In this document: piece after piece, positions 50,745 through 59,469 of the stretch
Layout of the letters: each line of letters starts with the position of its first letter
Numbering within the stretch: position 1 is the stretch's first letter
Assembly: GCF_033344935.1 (NCBI RefSeq)
Contig: NZ_JAWPMM010000001.1
Location: 3,747,501-3,811,500, forward strand
Reading direction: 5' to 3'
DNA length: 64,000 nt
DNA from: Reichenbachiella sp.
Lineage (GTDB): Bacteria > Bacteroidota > Bacteroidia > Cytophagales > Cyclobacteriaceae
Position numbers and translations under genes: made by a program
The notes under the pieces: generated by a model
What the model was told of the DNA's origin: nothing
What the model saw: the letters and a program-made list of their open reading frames with translations, nothing else
Database searches by the model: none

Positions 50745-51824
50745 TTATTTCGAATTTGTAGTTGTTACTTTTATTCCGTCTCTTAGCTGAGATTCGCTAG
50801 AAATCACGAACTTCTCTCCCTGATCCAGTCCCGAAAGCACTTCAAACCCCTTCTTGGTTTCTCTTCCTAATCTCAACCACCTGAGCATGACCTCATTCTG
50901 ATCGCTGATCACATAGGCACCAACCAACTGGCCCTTTCGAACTAATGCTGACTCGGGTACAATCACTTTCTTGCTAATGGCTCCTTTTCGTGATACCCTA
51001 CCAAACATGCCTGGTTTTATTTTTTTAGGTGCATCCTCTATCAAAACTGATACCTTGAATTGTGCTCCAGAAAAAGCAGATGATGGTATTACCCTGTCTA
51101 CTGTTCCTTTATAAGTCTGATCTTCAAAAGCATTGAATTGAATAGACACCGGATCTTCCTCATTGAATATTCCTACCTCAAATTCAGGCACACTGATATC
51201 AATTTTGAGCTGTTGTGTAGACTCTAGCGCCAACAAAGGGCTACCTGGATTGGCCATATCGCCTGGATTCACATACTTAGCCGACACAAATCCATCGATA
51301 TGTGAGCGAAGGCTGGCGTATGACAATAACTCTTCTACGCTAGCCGCTTGCTGTTTGGCTGATTCTACTCGGGCATTAGCCATATCTCTGGCAGAGATTG
51401 CCTGATCCAGCTCTTGCTGGGTAGCACTCCCTTTGGCTTTTAGGTTGCTAATTCGTTCGAAAGACTTATCTGCGTTGGCCTGGGCAGCTGTAGCCTCGTC
51501 CAACATCGCCTTGGCAGAAGCCAATTGTGCATTGACACCTTTGCTTCTAATCGTCACCAATAGATCACCTTTGGACACATGATCTCCAGCTTTCACCAGT
51601 ACATTACTCACTTGTCCCATGATTTTGGTACTCAATACCGACTGTTTATGAGAGACCACCTGACCTGAATAAAGTAATTCATTCGAAATGTTTTGAGCAG
51701 TTACTTCCTCAACTTCAACGTTCACTGGACTTACGTTAATCGGTGTATTATTCTCTTTTGACCCGCAAGCAACCAAGTAGGTAACCGCAGCCAAAAGGAT
51801 TGATATTTTAATTATTGGATTCAT
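50745..51824 (-). CDS. RND efflux periplasmic adaptor lipoprotein
   Basis: This membrane-fusion protein of about 359 residues links the RND permease to TolC. The start at 51824 (MNPIIKIS) gives a lipoprotein signal ending YLVAC; an upstream ATG at 51851 would overlap the tolC gene. The lipoyl halves (VVSHKQSVLSTKIMGQVSNV and GFVSAKYVNPGDMANPGSPL start them) flank a hairpin of helices (AKAMLDEATAAQANADKSF). A beta-barrel and a membrane-proximal domain follow (IKPGMFGRVS, ALVRKGQLVGAYV). The stop lies one base before the permease ATG, so translation is coupled. Confidence 0.94.
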   Translation of the reverse strand: MNPIIKISILLAAVTYLVACGSKENNTPINVSPVNVEVEEVTAQNISNELLYSGQVVSHKQSVLSTKIMGQVSNVLVKAGDHVSKGDLLVTIRSKGVNAQLASAKAMLDEATAAQANADKSFERISNLKAKGSATQQELDQAISARDMANARVESAKQQAASVEELLSYASLRSHIDGFVSAKYVNPGDMANPGSPLLALESTQQLKIDISVPEFEVGIFNEEDPVSIQFNAFEDQTYKGTVDRVIPSSAFSGAQFKVSVLIEDAPKKIKPGMFGRVSRKGAISKKVIVPESALVRKGQLVGAYVISDQNEVMLRWLRLGRETKKGFEVLSGLDQGEKFVISSESQLRDGIKVTTTNSK

Positions 51825-51837
51825 TGTTCTTATGTTT

Positions 51838-53202
51838 TTATAGACTTTCATCTGTTGAATTTTCTGATGTGGCTGCCTCCAACTGAAACATCAATTGCAG
51901 ATAGCCATGTTTAGTTTTTAATAGTTGCATTTCCTGATTCATGTAATTGGATTCATCCATCAACAAATCAGATGTTTTTTCCAGCCCTTGTGCAAATCGA
52001 TCCTGTCTGATTTGATGCAAGGCTCTCGCCTGATCTACACTTAGCTCAGCTAGTTCTTTCTGCTTGATGGCCAACTCAAAATCATTTTTTAATTGTTGCA
52101 ATTCGTGATCTGCCCGACTTCTGCTTTCTTCATAGGCGATTTGAGCATATTGTTTTTGGTAATTTGCCTTTTGAGTGGCCCCTATTTGCTTACCACCTTT
52201 AAACACATCCCATTTCAGCTGAACACCAACCAAATAGTTGTCGGCTTGAGTACCCAAGAATTGCGGATCATTGAAACTGTATCTGCCAAATGCATTCACA
52301 CGAGGGACAAAACTTCCCTTCTGAGATTGATAGCCATAGCCAGCAGCCTCTGCTTTCAGTTTAATGGCCTTCAAATCAGCTCGTTGTTCAGACAAGTTTG
52401 ACTCGACCAACATAGCATTTGCTTCCTCAATATTAGGAATGGGGTCGATCGGGTCAATCTGATATACCTCAACTTCACCCATGTGCTGTAGCAGCAGGGA
52501 ATTGACCTTTACAACCTGATGCTGAGCCCGAAGCCACTCACTTTCTACCTGTTTTAATCTCAACTCAGCGCCAAGTAAATCGGCTCGAGTGATCGCTCCC
52601 TGATCGAAAAGGTCTTGTGCGACCTTGCGATTGGCCTCTGAGGCGCTTTTCAAATGAACCATTACCTCTTCAGCCTGAATCGTAAGCACCAATTGATAAT
52701 ACAAGCTCTTCGCTTTGATGATCATCATCTTTTGCATCCAGGCCTTGTCATACTGGCCGGCTTCGGATTGTTTGAGGGCTGCCTTTCTGCCATACAGCCC
52801 ATCCAAATTGAACAATGGCTGCTCGATATTGATGCTGGTATTGAAATTCGAAATGTTATCCGGATTGTTAAGCAAGGTCGGATTAAAGTCCGCCTGCTCA
52901 ATAGACGACTGCCCCAGCTTAGTACCAAAGGCCATCATCGGATCAGTCGTATTAGTGAATGTCTCCGTGAAATTAACCGATGGCAAAAACGCTGCATTGG
53001 CTGATCTGCTATCCGAATCAGCCATCCCAATTTGCTGGTTCATCTTCTTCAAATCCCAATTATGCTGCTGCACTAGAGCTATTACCTCCTCTAGTTTCAT
53101 TGGCCTTTTGCCTTGAGCACTTATGCTTTGCGCAAAACCCAAGATCAAAATCAAAAGTATCGACTTTAATATTGATTTATTGTTATATGTTAATATTTTC
53201 AT
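51838..53202 (-). CDS. TolC-family outer membrane efflux protein
   Basis: This 454-residue outer-membrane channel has a signal peptide ending FAQSISAQ. The two TolC repeats are seen as long helical pairs: MKLEEVIALVQQHNWDLKKM at about 35-55, then RADLLGAELRLKQVESEW near 215, the second half starting SNLSEQRADLKAIKLKAEAAG, and helices rich in Gln and Ala toward the C-terminus. It is followed by the adaptor and permease genes and preceded by the ArsR gene with a 17-bp gap, so it is probably within the same transcript. Confidence 0.93.
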   Translation of the reverse strand: MKILTYNNKSILKSILLILILGFAQSISAQGKRPMKLEEVIALVQQHNWDLKKMNQQIGMADSDSRSANAAFLPSVNFTETFTNTTDPMMAFGTKLGQSSIEQADFNPTLLNNPDNISNFNTSINIEQPLFNLDGLYGRKAALKQSEAGQYDKAWMQKMMIIKAKSLYYQLVLTIQAEEVMVHLKSASEANRKVAQDLFDQGAITRADLLGAELRLKQVESEWLRAQHQVVKVNSLLLQHMGEVEVYQIDPIDPIPNIEEANAMLVESNLSEQRADLKAIKLKAEAAGYGYQSQKGSFVPRVNAFGRYSFNDPQFLGTQADNYLVGVQLKWDVFKGGKQIGATQKANYQKQYAQIAYEESRSRADHELQQLKNDFELAIKQKELAELSVDQARALHQIRQDRFAQGLEKTSDLLMDESNYMNQEMQLLKTKHGYLQLMFQLEAATSENSTDESL

Positions 53203-53219
53203 ATTTAATGATAAATTTT

Positions 53220-53516
53220 TTAAATCTTACATTTAGACATACAATCGATCACATTTAACACTTCCATAAGCTTAATGCTATAGTAGATGCTCTTGCCGTC
53301 TCTTTCGCTCTGAAGCACGCCTTTAAGTTTCATGTTGGTGAGATGATGTGAGATGAGCGATTGCTCCACCTCACATCTTTCACTTATTTCATTGACACTC
53401 ATTTGCTGATGTTCAGAAAGTAAAGACAGAATTCTCAATCGCACCGGATGTCCAATGGTCTTCAATATGAAGGCTACCTTCTCCAGCTTATCTTGTTCTT
53501 CTATCAATCCAATCAT
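53220..53516 (-). CDS. ArsR-family winged-helix regulator with three Cys residues
   Basis: This 98-residue repressor has the ArsR fold: GHPVRLRILSLLSEHQQMSV, the recognition helix SLISHHLTNMKLKGVL, and the wing ERDGKSIYYSI. Cys48 lies just before the recognition helix (ERCEVEQ) and Cys92 and Cys96 lie at the C-terminus (DCMSKCKI). In SqrR/BigR-type ArsR proteins a Cys near helix 3 and one near the C-terminus form a polysulfide bridge on persulfide exposure, and here the surrounding genes handle persulfide. A metal sensor is the alternative. It lies between rhodanese and tolC genes in the operon it probably controls. Confidence 0.92.
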   Translation of the reverse strand: MIGLIEEQDKLEKVAFILKTIGHPVRLRILSLLSEHQQMSVNEISERCEVEQSLISHHLTNMKLKGVLQSERDGKSIYYSIKLMEVLNVIDCMSKCKI

Positions 53517-53526
53517 CTGTTTAGTA

Positions 53527-53841
53527 TTAATATTCTAAATCCTGGGTCCAGCCCATGATGCCTCCGTCGAGATTATATAACTCTCCGGTAAATCCCATCT
53601 GAGCCATCAATCCGCAAGCCTGTCCACTTCTGTTGCCGCTTCGGCAGTAGACATAGTAGTTTTTAGACTTATCTAATCCTTCTAGTTTGCTCTTGAAGTC
53701 TGGTTGAAATATATCCATCAGCTCGCAACCAGCGATAAAACCACCGTCGTATTCTTCTTGCGTTCTTACATCCAGTAATACACCGTTGTCGTCTGCTTCG
53801 AACTTCTCTGCAAAATCTATTTCATCAATATTTTGATACAT
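53527..53841 (-). CDS. Single-domain rhodanese
   Basis: This 104-residue sulfurtransferase has LLDVRTQEEYDGGFI and the active-site loop YVYCRSGNRSGQA with the catalytic Cys at about residue 71, plus LDGGIMGW at the C-terminus. It follows the persulfide dioxygenase-like gene by 6 bp and precedes the arsR gene by 10 bp. It probably passes sulfane sulfur between glutathione-like thiols and the dioxygenase. Confidence 0.93.
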   Translation of the reverse strand: MYQNIDEIDFAEKFEADDNGVLLDVRTQEEYDGGFIAGCELMDIFQPDFKSKLEGLDKSKNYYVYCRSGNRSGQACGLMAQMGFTGELYNLDGGIMGWTQDLEY

Positions 53842-53847
53842 CTTCTC

Positions 53848-55257
53848 TTATTTTAAAGTTGACGGACAAACATAGTCCGTAGTTTTAATTCCTGTCTGAC
53901 TGATTCCCTTGAATCCTTGTTCTACATTCACCAAATCATGAATACCTCTTGATTTCAAGATGGACGAAGCAATCACCGAACGATACCCGCCTGCACAGTA
54001 CACATAATATTTATTGTCTTTATCTACTTCACTCATGTGCGTATTGATGAAGTCTAATGGAAATGTAAGTGACTCCTCTACATGCTCTGCCTGAAATTCC
54101 CCCGGCTTTCTCACATCCAATACTTTCAGTTCATCACCGTTCATTCTACTTTCGAATTCTTCTGGGCTAATAGACTCCAAAGAATCAGTGTCTTTTCCAG
54201 CGGCTTTCCAGGCAGCAAACCCGCCTTTCAAATAGCCTAAGGTATTGTCGTACCCTACTCGGGACAACCGAGTGACTACCTCTTCTTCTCTCCCTTCATC
54301 CGCCAAGAAAACAATTGGCTGTTTTAGGTCTGTGATCAATGCACCTACCCAAGGAGCGAAACTCCCGTCTATTCCTATAAATATCGAATTAGGAATATGA
54401 CCTTTTACAAATTCGTTTTGATGGCGTGTGTCCAACACCAATGCCCCTTCGTGGTTGGCCATAGCCTCAAAAGTCTCCACATCCAAAGGAACGGTACCGG
54501 TTGCCATTACTTTATCGATACTTTCATAGCCAGATTTGTTCATCATAGCATTCTTAGCAAAGTACTGAGGAGGTGGCATAATGCCCTCAGTTACTTCTTT
54601 GACAAACTCCTCCTTGGTCATGTCCGCTCGAAGCGCGTAGTTGGTTTTCCTTTGATTTCCTAAAGTATCCCACGTCTCTGAAGACATGTTTTTGCCACAG
54701 GCAGATCCTGCACCATGTGCTGGATAAACAAGTACATCGTCTGGCAAAGTCATAATTTTTTCTCGCAAGCTATCGTATAAATGTCCTGCTAGATCTTCTT
54801 CGGTCAAATCCGATTTTACTGCCAAATCTGGTCTCCCTACATCTCCTATAAATAGCGTATCACCAGAAAAAATGGCCTTTTCTTTTCCCTCCTCATCTAT
54901 CAGCAAAAAAGTACTACTTTCCATGGTATGGCCAGGAGTATGTAGCAATTTGATTTTTACGTTTCCAACATTGAAAACCTCACCGTCAGTTCCTATATGA
55001 CTATCAAATTCTGTAGTAGCCGTAGGACCGAACACAATTTTCGCACCCGTCTTTTTTGCTAAATCAACATGCCCTGATACAAAATCCGCATGAAAATGTG
55101 TTTCGAAAATGTATTTGATGGTGGCACCATTCTCCTTGGCCTTTTCTACATACGAATCTACTTCTCTCAATGGGTCTATGATGACCGCTTCATTTTCACT
55201 CTGTATGTAGTAGGCACCCTGTGCCAGACAACCAGTATATATCTGTTCAATTTTCAT
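53848..55257 (-). CDS. Persulfide dioxygenase-like MBL domain fused to two rhodanese domains
   Basis: This 469-residue fusion starts with an ETHE1-like metallo-beta-lactamase domain (1-235). Iron ligands are in ETHFHADFVSGH (His54, His56, Asp58), HTPGHTM and FSGDTLFIGDVGRPDL. Rhodanese domain 1 (about 265-355) has LVLDTRHQNEFVKGH, but its loop reads FLADEGREE without the catalytic Cys. Rhodanese domain 2 (about 370-460) has the Cys in YYVYCAGGYRS. The family oxidises low-molecular-weight persulfides to sulfite. It heads the minus-strand series that ends with the RND genes and follows the dyad-controlled promoter at 55286-55329. Confidence 0.95.
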   Translation of the reverse strand: MKIEQIYTGCLAQGAYYIQSENEAVIIDPLREVDSYVEKAKENGATIKYIFETHFHADFVSGHVDLAKKTGAKIVFGPTATTEFDSHIGTDGEVFNVGNVKIKLLHTPGHTMESSTFLLIDEEGKEKAIFSGDTLFIGDVGRPDLAVKSDLTEEDLAGHLYDSLREKIMTLPDDVLVYPAHGAGSACGKNMSSETWDTLGNQRKTNYALRADMTKEEFVKEVTEGIMPPPQYFAKNAMMNKSGYESIDKVMATGTVPLDVETFEAMANHEGALVLDTRHQNEFVKGHIPNSIFIGIDGSFAPWVGALITDLKQPIVFLADEGREEEVVTRLSRVGYDNTLGYLKGGFAAWKAAGKDTDSLESISPEEFESRMNGDELKVLDVRKPGEFQAEHVEESLTFPLDFINTHMSEVDKDNKYYVYCAGGYRSVIASSILKSRGIHDLVNVEQGFKGISQTGIKTTDYVCPSTLK

Positions 55258-55285
55258 AGCTAAATCTTAATTGGGTTTCTTGTTG

Positions 55286-55293
55286 CAAATGTA
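55286..55293 (-). promoter_or_regulatory. -7 box of the persulfide dioxygenase operon
   Basis: It reads TACATTTG on the minus strand (TAnnTTTG) and lies 28 bp before the ATG. No good -33 element is seen, as expected for an activator-dependent promoter. Confidence 0.6.
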
Positions 55294-55315
55294 CGCGAGC
55301 TACTTGTATTGGTTT

Positions 55316-55329
55316 GTAACTTTTGTCAC
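55316..55329. promoter_or_regulatory. Dyad GTAAC-TTTT-GTCAC upstream of the persulfide operon
   Basis: It matches the dyad at 46360-46373 except for one arm base and the spacer, and lies exactly 22 bp from the -7 box as there. The centre is near -41.5 of the inferred start, the class II position of Crp/Fnr activators. Confidence 0.65.
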
Positions 55330-55394
55330 ACGAAGATAATCGTAATGACTAAACTAGATGAATAATTCCTCCAGACATGGTGTGACAGAAGAAA

Positions 55395-56954
55395 CTATAA
55401 CAAGCCCTTTTTCTTCAATATGGCTTTCATCTTCATTCTATCAAACTGTAACAATACAGCTCTTGGCTCATCAATAGTTTTTACTGCCCTAAAGTGCGCT
55501 CTATATTCTTTCAAAGCAGGCAGCAAATACTCATAATTAGAGCCATAGCCCAATGCATCAAAAAAAACAAAATCTACATTATTTTCAACCATATCAGCCA
55601 TCACCTCATCTGAATTTGGGCTGAATTTATAGCGGTGCACATAAGCTCCAGAATAGAAATGTAGCATACCTGGTTTCCTTGTTGCCACTGTGATATTAGA
55701 ATAGCCTAGAGATTTAATATGCTCTGCCATGTCAACAAATGTTTGGAACTTCTCATGATACGCTCGCTTAGACATTATATGAAATTCGTACATTCTTGGA
55801 ACCATCATCACCCCTAGTATGACTATCGCTATGGCTACTGCCTGCTGTCTTTCTCTAATTCGATTAACCCCTTCATTTAATGCATTCAAAAAACCAAAAA
55901 CCATCAGTGGAATCAGGGGTATCAAATAGCGAAAATCATTACCCGAATGATACAGTAGTACGATAAGTAAATTGAACAGATAAAAGCTAATGAACAGATA
56001 TCTATATTTTTTATTGATCAGAAATATTCCTGACAGGGATACAATTAAAAATACAGCTCCCAATATTAACATCTGAGTCTCTCCTATTTCTCTCAATTGA
56101 TAAATGGGCAAGATCATTTTAGGGAAGACCATTAGAATTTCATTGGTGAAATTGGCTACCAGCTTATCAACGAAACTACCCAACGAATCCACTTGTCCTG
56201 TCTCTGGTCGCCATGGATTTATCCGAAGTAAGGCATTCACATACCGGCCATTCAATCCATGAATGGTATTCCTAATAAAGTAGGGCAGGTGAATCAAAAC
56301 GACACCTCCAACATAGATAGCTAAAGTTCTCCACTCTTTTTTTAGCAAGAAAAATACCGCAACGGCTGCCACAAGAGATAAACCAATCCCTCTAAAGTAA
56401 TAAGCTAGAGCCACGGATAATACAGTGGCAAACAAGGCCTTATTCCATATTTTATTTTTCACCACATTATCGTAGTGTGTGAGAAAAAACAAAGCCAACA
56501 TGGTCAAAAACAAATAGGGTATCTCGGACATAATGATATACCCAAACTTCAGTAAGCCAATATTGAAAATGAGATAAAAATTGACTGCAAAAGCTAACAA
56601 ATAATTGGATGTAAGCCTCTTGATGATGAAATAAAACAATATCAAACTGGCAAAAAGAAAAAAACCATTCAACAACTTAAACAATAGGATGTTTGTTCCA
56701 AACACAGTCATCAACAGACCCAACATGGTTGAATATCCTGGAGGAAACCAGTTTACCGGTTCATATTTAGAGGAATATGGAGAAGAGTATCCATGGCCGG
56801 TGGAAATAGACTTGGCATAATTTAAGTATTCAAAATTATCACCTCCGGTATCCATTTTTGCATCAAATACCAAAAGGTAAATACTCACAAAAGCAACCAC
56901 TAATACAAACAGGTAAAAGCGCTCTCTTTTTTCAAGAGTGATAGGGTTAATCAT
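55395..56954 (-). CDS. Membrane glycosyltransferase, GT-C/PMT_2 type
   Basis: This 519-residue inner-membrane protein has about 12 hydrophobic helices. The first periplasmic loop contains the acidic pair in DTGGDNFEYLNYAKSI at about residues 37-52, followed by NWFPPGYSTMLGLL; this pattern is typical of GT39-related transferases that use polyprenyl-phosphate sugars. A soluble C-terminal domain (from about 415, HIKSLGYSNITVATRKPG) follows the last helix. The acceptor could be a lipid, glycan or protein. It stands alone, downstream of metX by 79 bp on the same strand. Confidence 0.85.
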   Translation of the reverse strand: MINPITLEKRERFYLFVLVVAFVSIYLLVFDAKMDTGGDNFEYLNYAKSISTGHGYSSPYSSKYEPVNWFPPGYSTMLGLLMTVFGTNILLFKLLNGFFLFASLILFYFIIKRLTSNYLLAFAVNFYLIFNIGLLKFGYIIMSEIPYLFLTMLALFFLTHYDNVVKNKIWNKALFATVLSVALAYYFRGIGLSLVAAVAVFFLLKKEWRTLAIYVGGVVLIHLPYFIRNTIHGLNGRYVNALLRINPWRPETGQVDSLGSFVDKLVANFTNEILMVFPKMILPIYQLREIGETQMLILGAVFLIVSLSGIFLINKKYRYLFISFYLFNLLIVLLYHSGNDFRYLIPLIPLMVFGFLNALNEGVNRIRERQQAVAIAIVILGVMMVPRMYEFHIMSKRAYHEKFQTFVDMAEHIKSLGYSNITVATRKPGMLHFYSGAYVHRYKFSPNSDEVMADMVENNVDFVFFDALGYGSNYEYLLPALKEYRAHFRAVKTIDEPRAVLLQFDRMKMKAILKKKGLL

Positions 56955-57033
56955 GAATTATTGTTTTTATGACCCGCAATAATAACAAGACTAGGGGTTC
57001 TTCAGCAAGGAAGGCAAGCCGGTTTAAAAAACC

Positions 57034-58050
57034 TTATATGAATTCACTAATTAACTGATTGATTTTCTCTGTCTCGGTTAAGAAACCGTCATGACCAAAT
57101 TTAGAATGAATTTCATGATAATAGACATTGACCAAATGATCTGAAATCGTACGTTGCTCTTCTATTGCAAACAACAGATCAGAAGAAATACCAATTTGCA
57201 ATATGGGCGTTTTCAAACGTTCAAGCGTCTCAATTAACCCGCCTCGACCTCTTCCAACATCATGGCTATCTAACGCCTTAGATAAATTCCATAACATGTA
57301 GCCGCTAAAACCACGATTCACCAGTTTATCACCTTGGTAGCGGATATAAGATTCCGCTCTGAAATCATCGACTTTCTCTTCAGTATCCGATTGAGTTTGT
57401 TCAAATATTCGATGATTCCGATAAGACAATATCCCGATGGCTCTAGATGCGGCTACTCCTTTGGCTCCGGCATTGAAAGAATGATCCTTCCAAGTTGCAT
57501 CCGCTTCTATAGCCAGACGCTGCGTCGCATGCGTTCCTATTCTCCAAGGGGATTCTTTAGGAGCAGATGCCACCAATATCAACTTATCAAAGGTATCAGG
57601 TTCTTGAACCGCCCATTCGTAGGTTTGAAAGCCACCCATCGAACCACCTATACCAACCGCAATTTTATCAATCTCTAAATAGTCTCTCAGCAATTGATGT
57701 GCTTTGACCATATCCCTGATCGTAATCATAGGGAAATCAGAAAAATAAGGTTTGCCAGTTTTCGGGTTTATCGAATGAGGGCCTGTTGTACCATAGGTTG
57801 AACCTAAAATATTCGCACAAACTATGAAATGCTTATCCGGGTTGATTGCACAATCAGCATCAAATAGACCAGCCCACCAATCCAAAGCATCAGAACTAGC
57901 TGTCAGCGCATGAAATACCCAAACAACGTTGGATTTATCAGCATTCATTTCGCCATAGGTATGATAGGCTATTTCTAGTTGCGGAAGCTCCCCGCCTCTT
58001 TCTAGCTCAAAAGGTTGATTGTACTGATATATGGAAGCTGTTTGGCTCAT
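57034..58050 (-). CDS. metX: Homoserine O-acetyltransferase
   Basis: This alpha/beta hydrolase of about 338 residues transfers acetyl (in some species succinyl) to homoserine at the start of methionine synthesis. The start at 58050 (MSQTASIYQYNQPFEL) places the N-terminus as in the family; a longer frame to 58098 would run through the divergent promoter. Motifs: WVFHALTASSD (oxyanion region), the nucleophile elbow GIGGSMGGFQTYEW at about residue 125, and the C-terminal Asp and His (SSDLLFAIEEQ and FGHDGFL). It is divergent from the metY-type gene, so both methionine steps share one control region. Confidence 0.95.
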   Translation of the reverse strand: MSQTASIYQYNQPFELERGGELPQLEIAYHTYGEMNADKSNVVWVFHALTASSDALDWWAGLFDADCAINPDKHFIVCANILGSTYGTTGPHSINPKTGKPYFSDFPMITIRDMVKAHQLLRDYLEIDKIAVGIGGSMGGFQTYEWAVQEPDTFDKLILVASAPKESPWRIGTHATQRLAIEADATWKDHSFNAGAKGVAASRAIGILSYRNHRIFEQTQSDTEEKVDDFRAESYIRYQGDKLVNRGFSGYMLWNLSKALDSHDVGRGRGGLIETLERLKTPILQIGISSDLLFAIEEQRTISDHLVNVYYHEIHSKFGHDGFLTETEKINQLISEFI

Positions 58051-58067
58051 AGGAAAATTTGAAGGCG

Positions 58068-58075
58068 CAAACCTA
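58068..58075 (-). promoter_or_regulatory. -7 box of metX
   Basis: It reads TAGGTTTG on the minus strand, matching TAnnTTTG, 17 bp before the metX ATG. The 119-bp divergent region shows no convincing SAM riboswitch. Confidence 0.55.
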
Positions 58076-58169
58076 ATAAATGATCCATAATAGTTCACGG
58101 TTAGAATCCATTTTAGACATGAACTTCACATATTTGCAAAAAACTGTTAGAATTATTGAAGGGCTTTCT

Positions 58170-59351
58170 ATGAAAAAGTACAAACATTTCGAAACCAACG
58201 CCATCAGAACGCAAATCGCGACCACGCACGAAAAAGAACATGCGTCGCCGATGTACCTTACTTCCAGTTTTGTGTTTGATGACGCCGAAGAAATGCGAGC
58301 GACTTTTGCTGAAGAAATAGACCGCAATACCTACAGTAGATTCACCAATCCTAACACCACAGAATTCATTGATAAAATGTGCGCCCTTGAAGGTGCAGAA
58401 GCTGGGTATGCGACAGCTACAGGTATGGCAGCCGTGTTTTCTACTTTTGCCACCTTGCTCAATGCAGGCGACCACTTACTTTCTTGCCGATCCATTTTTG
58501 GGTCTTCGCATTCGGTGATCACCAAGTTTCTTCCAAAATACAAGATTGAAAGCACTTATTTAGACCTCGACAACACGGACAGCTGGCAAGATAAAGTGCA
58601 AGAAAACTCAAAGGTACTTTTCTTAGAAACACCAACGAATCCAGGTATTGAATTAATTGACCTTGAGTTTGCAGGGGCTTTCGCCAAAAAGAACAACCTG
58701 ATTTTGATCGTTGACAATTGTTTTGCTACTCCTTATCTACAACAACCGATAGAATATGGTGCGGATTTAGTTATTCATTCCGCCACTAAATACCTTGACG
58801 GACAAGGAAGAGTGATGGGAGGCATGATTGTAGGCAGAGCAGACCTTATCAAAGAAATATATACATTTAGCAGAAGTACTGGTCCCGCCCTTTCCCCGTT
58901 CAACGCTTGGGTGCTTTCTAAAAGTTTAGAAACACTGGCTATTAGAATGGAAAAGCATGGTGAAAATGCTTTGAAATTAGCCGAATGGCTAGAAGCAAAT
59001 GAGCAAGTAGAATGGGTGCGTTATCCTTTCCTACCGTCTCATCCTCAACATGAAATTGCCAAGAAGCAAATGAGAAGTGGTGGCGGCATGGTATGTTTCG
59101 GAATCAAAGGTGGTGTAGAAAGAGGCCGACAATTTCTTAATAGTATTGAAATGTGTAGCCTGACTGCCAATCTGGGCGATACGCGTACAATTGTTACTCA
59201 CCCGGCATCTACCACACATGCACGACTCACAGATGAAGAAAGAGCAGCTACTGGTATTGCACCTAATCTGATCAGAATTTCTGCAGGTCTTGAGCATATC
59301 GAAGATATTATTGCTGATTTGGAGCAGGCTTTTGGGCGGTCGTCTGATTGA
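58170..59351 (+). CDS. O-acyl-homoserine sulfhydrylase / cystathionine synthase-type PLP enzyme
   Basis: This PLP enzyme of about 393 residues of the Cys/Met metabolism family most likely makes homocysteine from O-acylhomoserine and sulfide. The start at 58170 (MKKYKHFETNAIRTQ) is the family N-terminus; the ATG at 58080 would add 30 residues across the divergent promoter. The PLP Lys lies in HSATKYLDGQGRVMGG at about residue 209. Other signatures are YSRFTNPN, TGMAAVFS, FLETPTNPG and DNCFATPYLQQP. Partner metX is divergent. O-succinylhomoserine sulfhydrylase (MetZ) and MetY cannot be separated by eye, so no symbol is given. Confidence 0.93.
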   Translation: MKKYKHFETNAIRTQIATTHEKEHASPMYLTSSFVFDDAEEMRATFAEEIDRNTYSRFTNPNTTEFIDKMCALEGAEAGYATATGMAAVFSTFATLLNAGDHLLSCRSIFGSSHSVITKFLPKYKIESTYLDLDNTDSWQDKVQENSKVLFLETPTNPGIELIDLEFAGAFAKKNNLILIVDNCFATPYLQQPIEYGADLVIHSATKYLDGQGRVMGGMIVGRADLIKEIYTFSRSTGPALSPFNAWVLSKSLETLAIRMEKHGENALKLAEWLEANEQVEWVRYPFLPSHPQHEIAKKQMRSGGGMVCFGIKGGVERGRQFLNSIEMCSLTANLGDTRTIVTHPASTTHARLTDEERAATGIAPNLIRISAGLEHIEDIIADLEQAFGRSSD

Positions 59352-59376
59352 CATCATTGGCATTCAATCCTCCCAG

Positions 59377-59408
59377 CCTCCTTCTCCAAGGAGGAGAATT
59401 GTTTTATT
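59377..59408 (+). terminator. Terminator of the sulfhydrylase gene
   Basis: CCTCCTT-CTCC-AAGGAGG (59377-59394) is a perfect 7-bp hairpin followed by AGAATTGTTTTATTTT. Confidence 0.75.
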
Positions 59409-59469
59409 TTCAATTAAACATTTACTAATCAATCGCTCTTCTACTAAATTTAGATAAACCAAAATCTAA

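Noticed and set aside
52654-53116. Open frames of 116 and 133 codons antisense to the tolC gene
   Set aside because: They are shadows of a conserved outer-membrane protein gene with no own features.
58051-58169. Possible SAM riboswitch between metX and the sulfhydrylase gene
   Set aside because: I looked for paired helices of SAM-type riboswitches in both directions and found none convincing; only a -7 box for metX.
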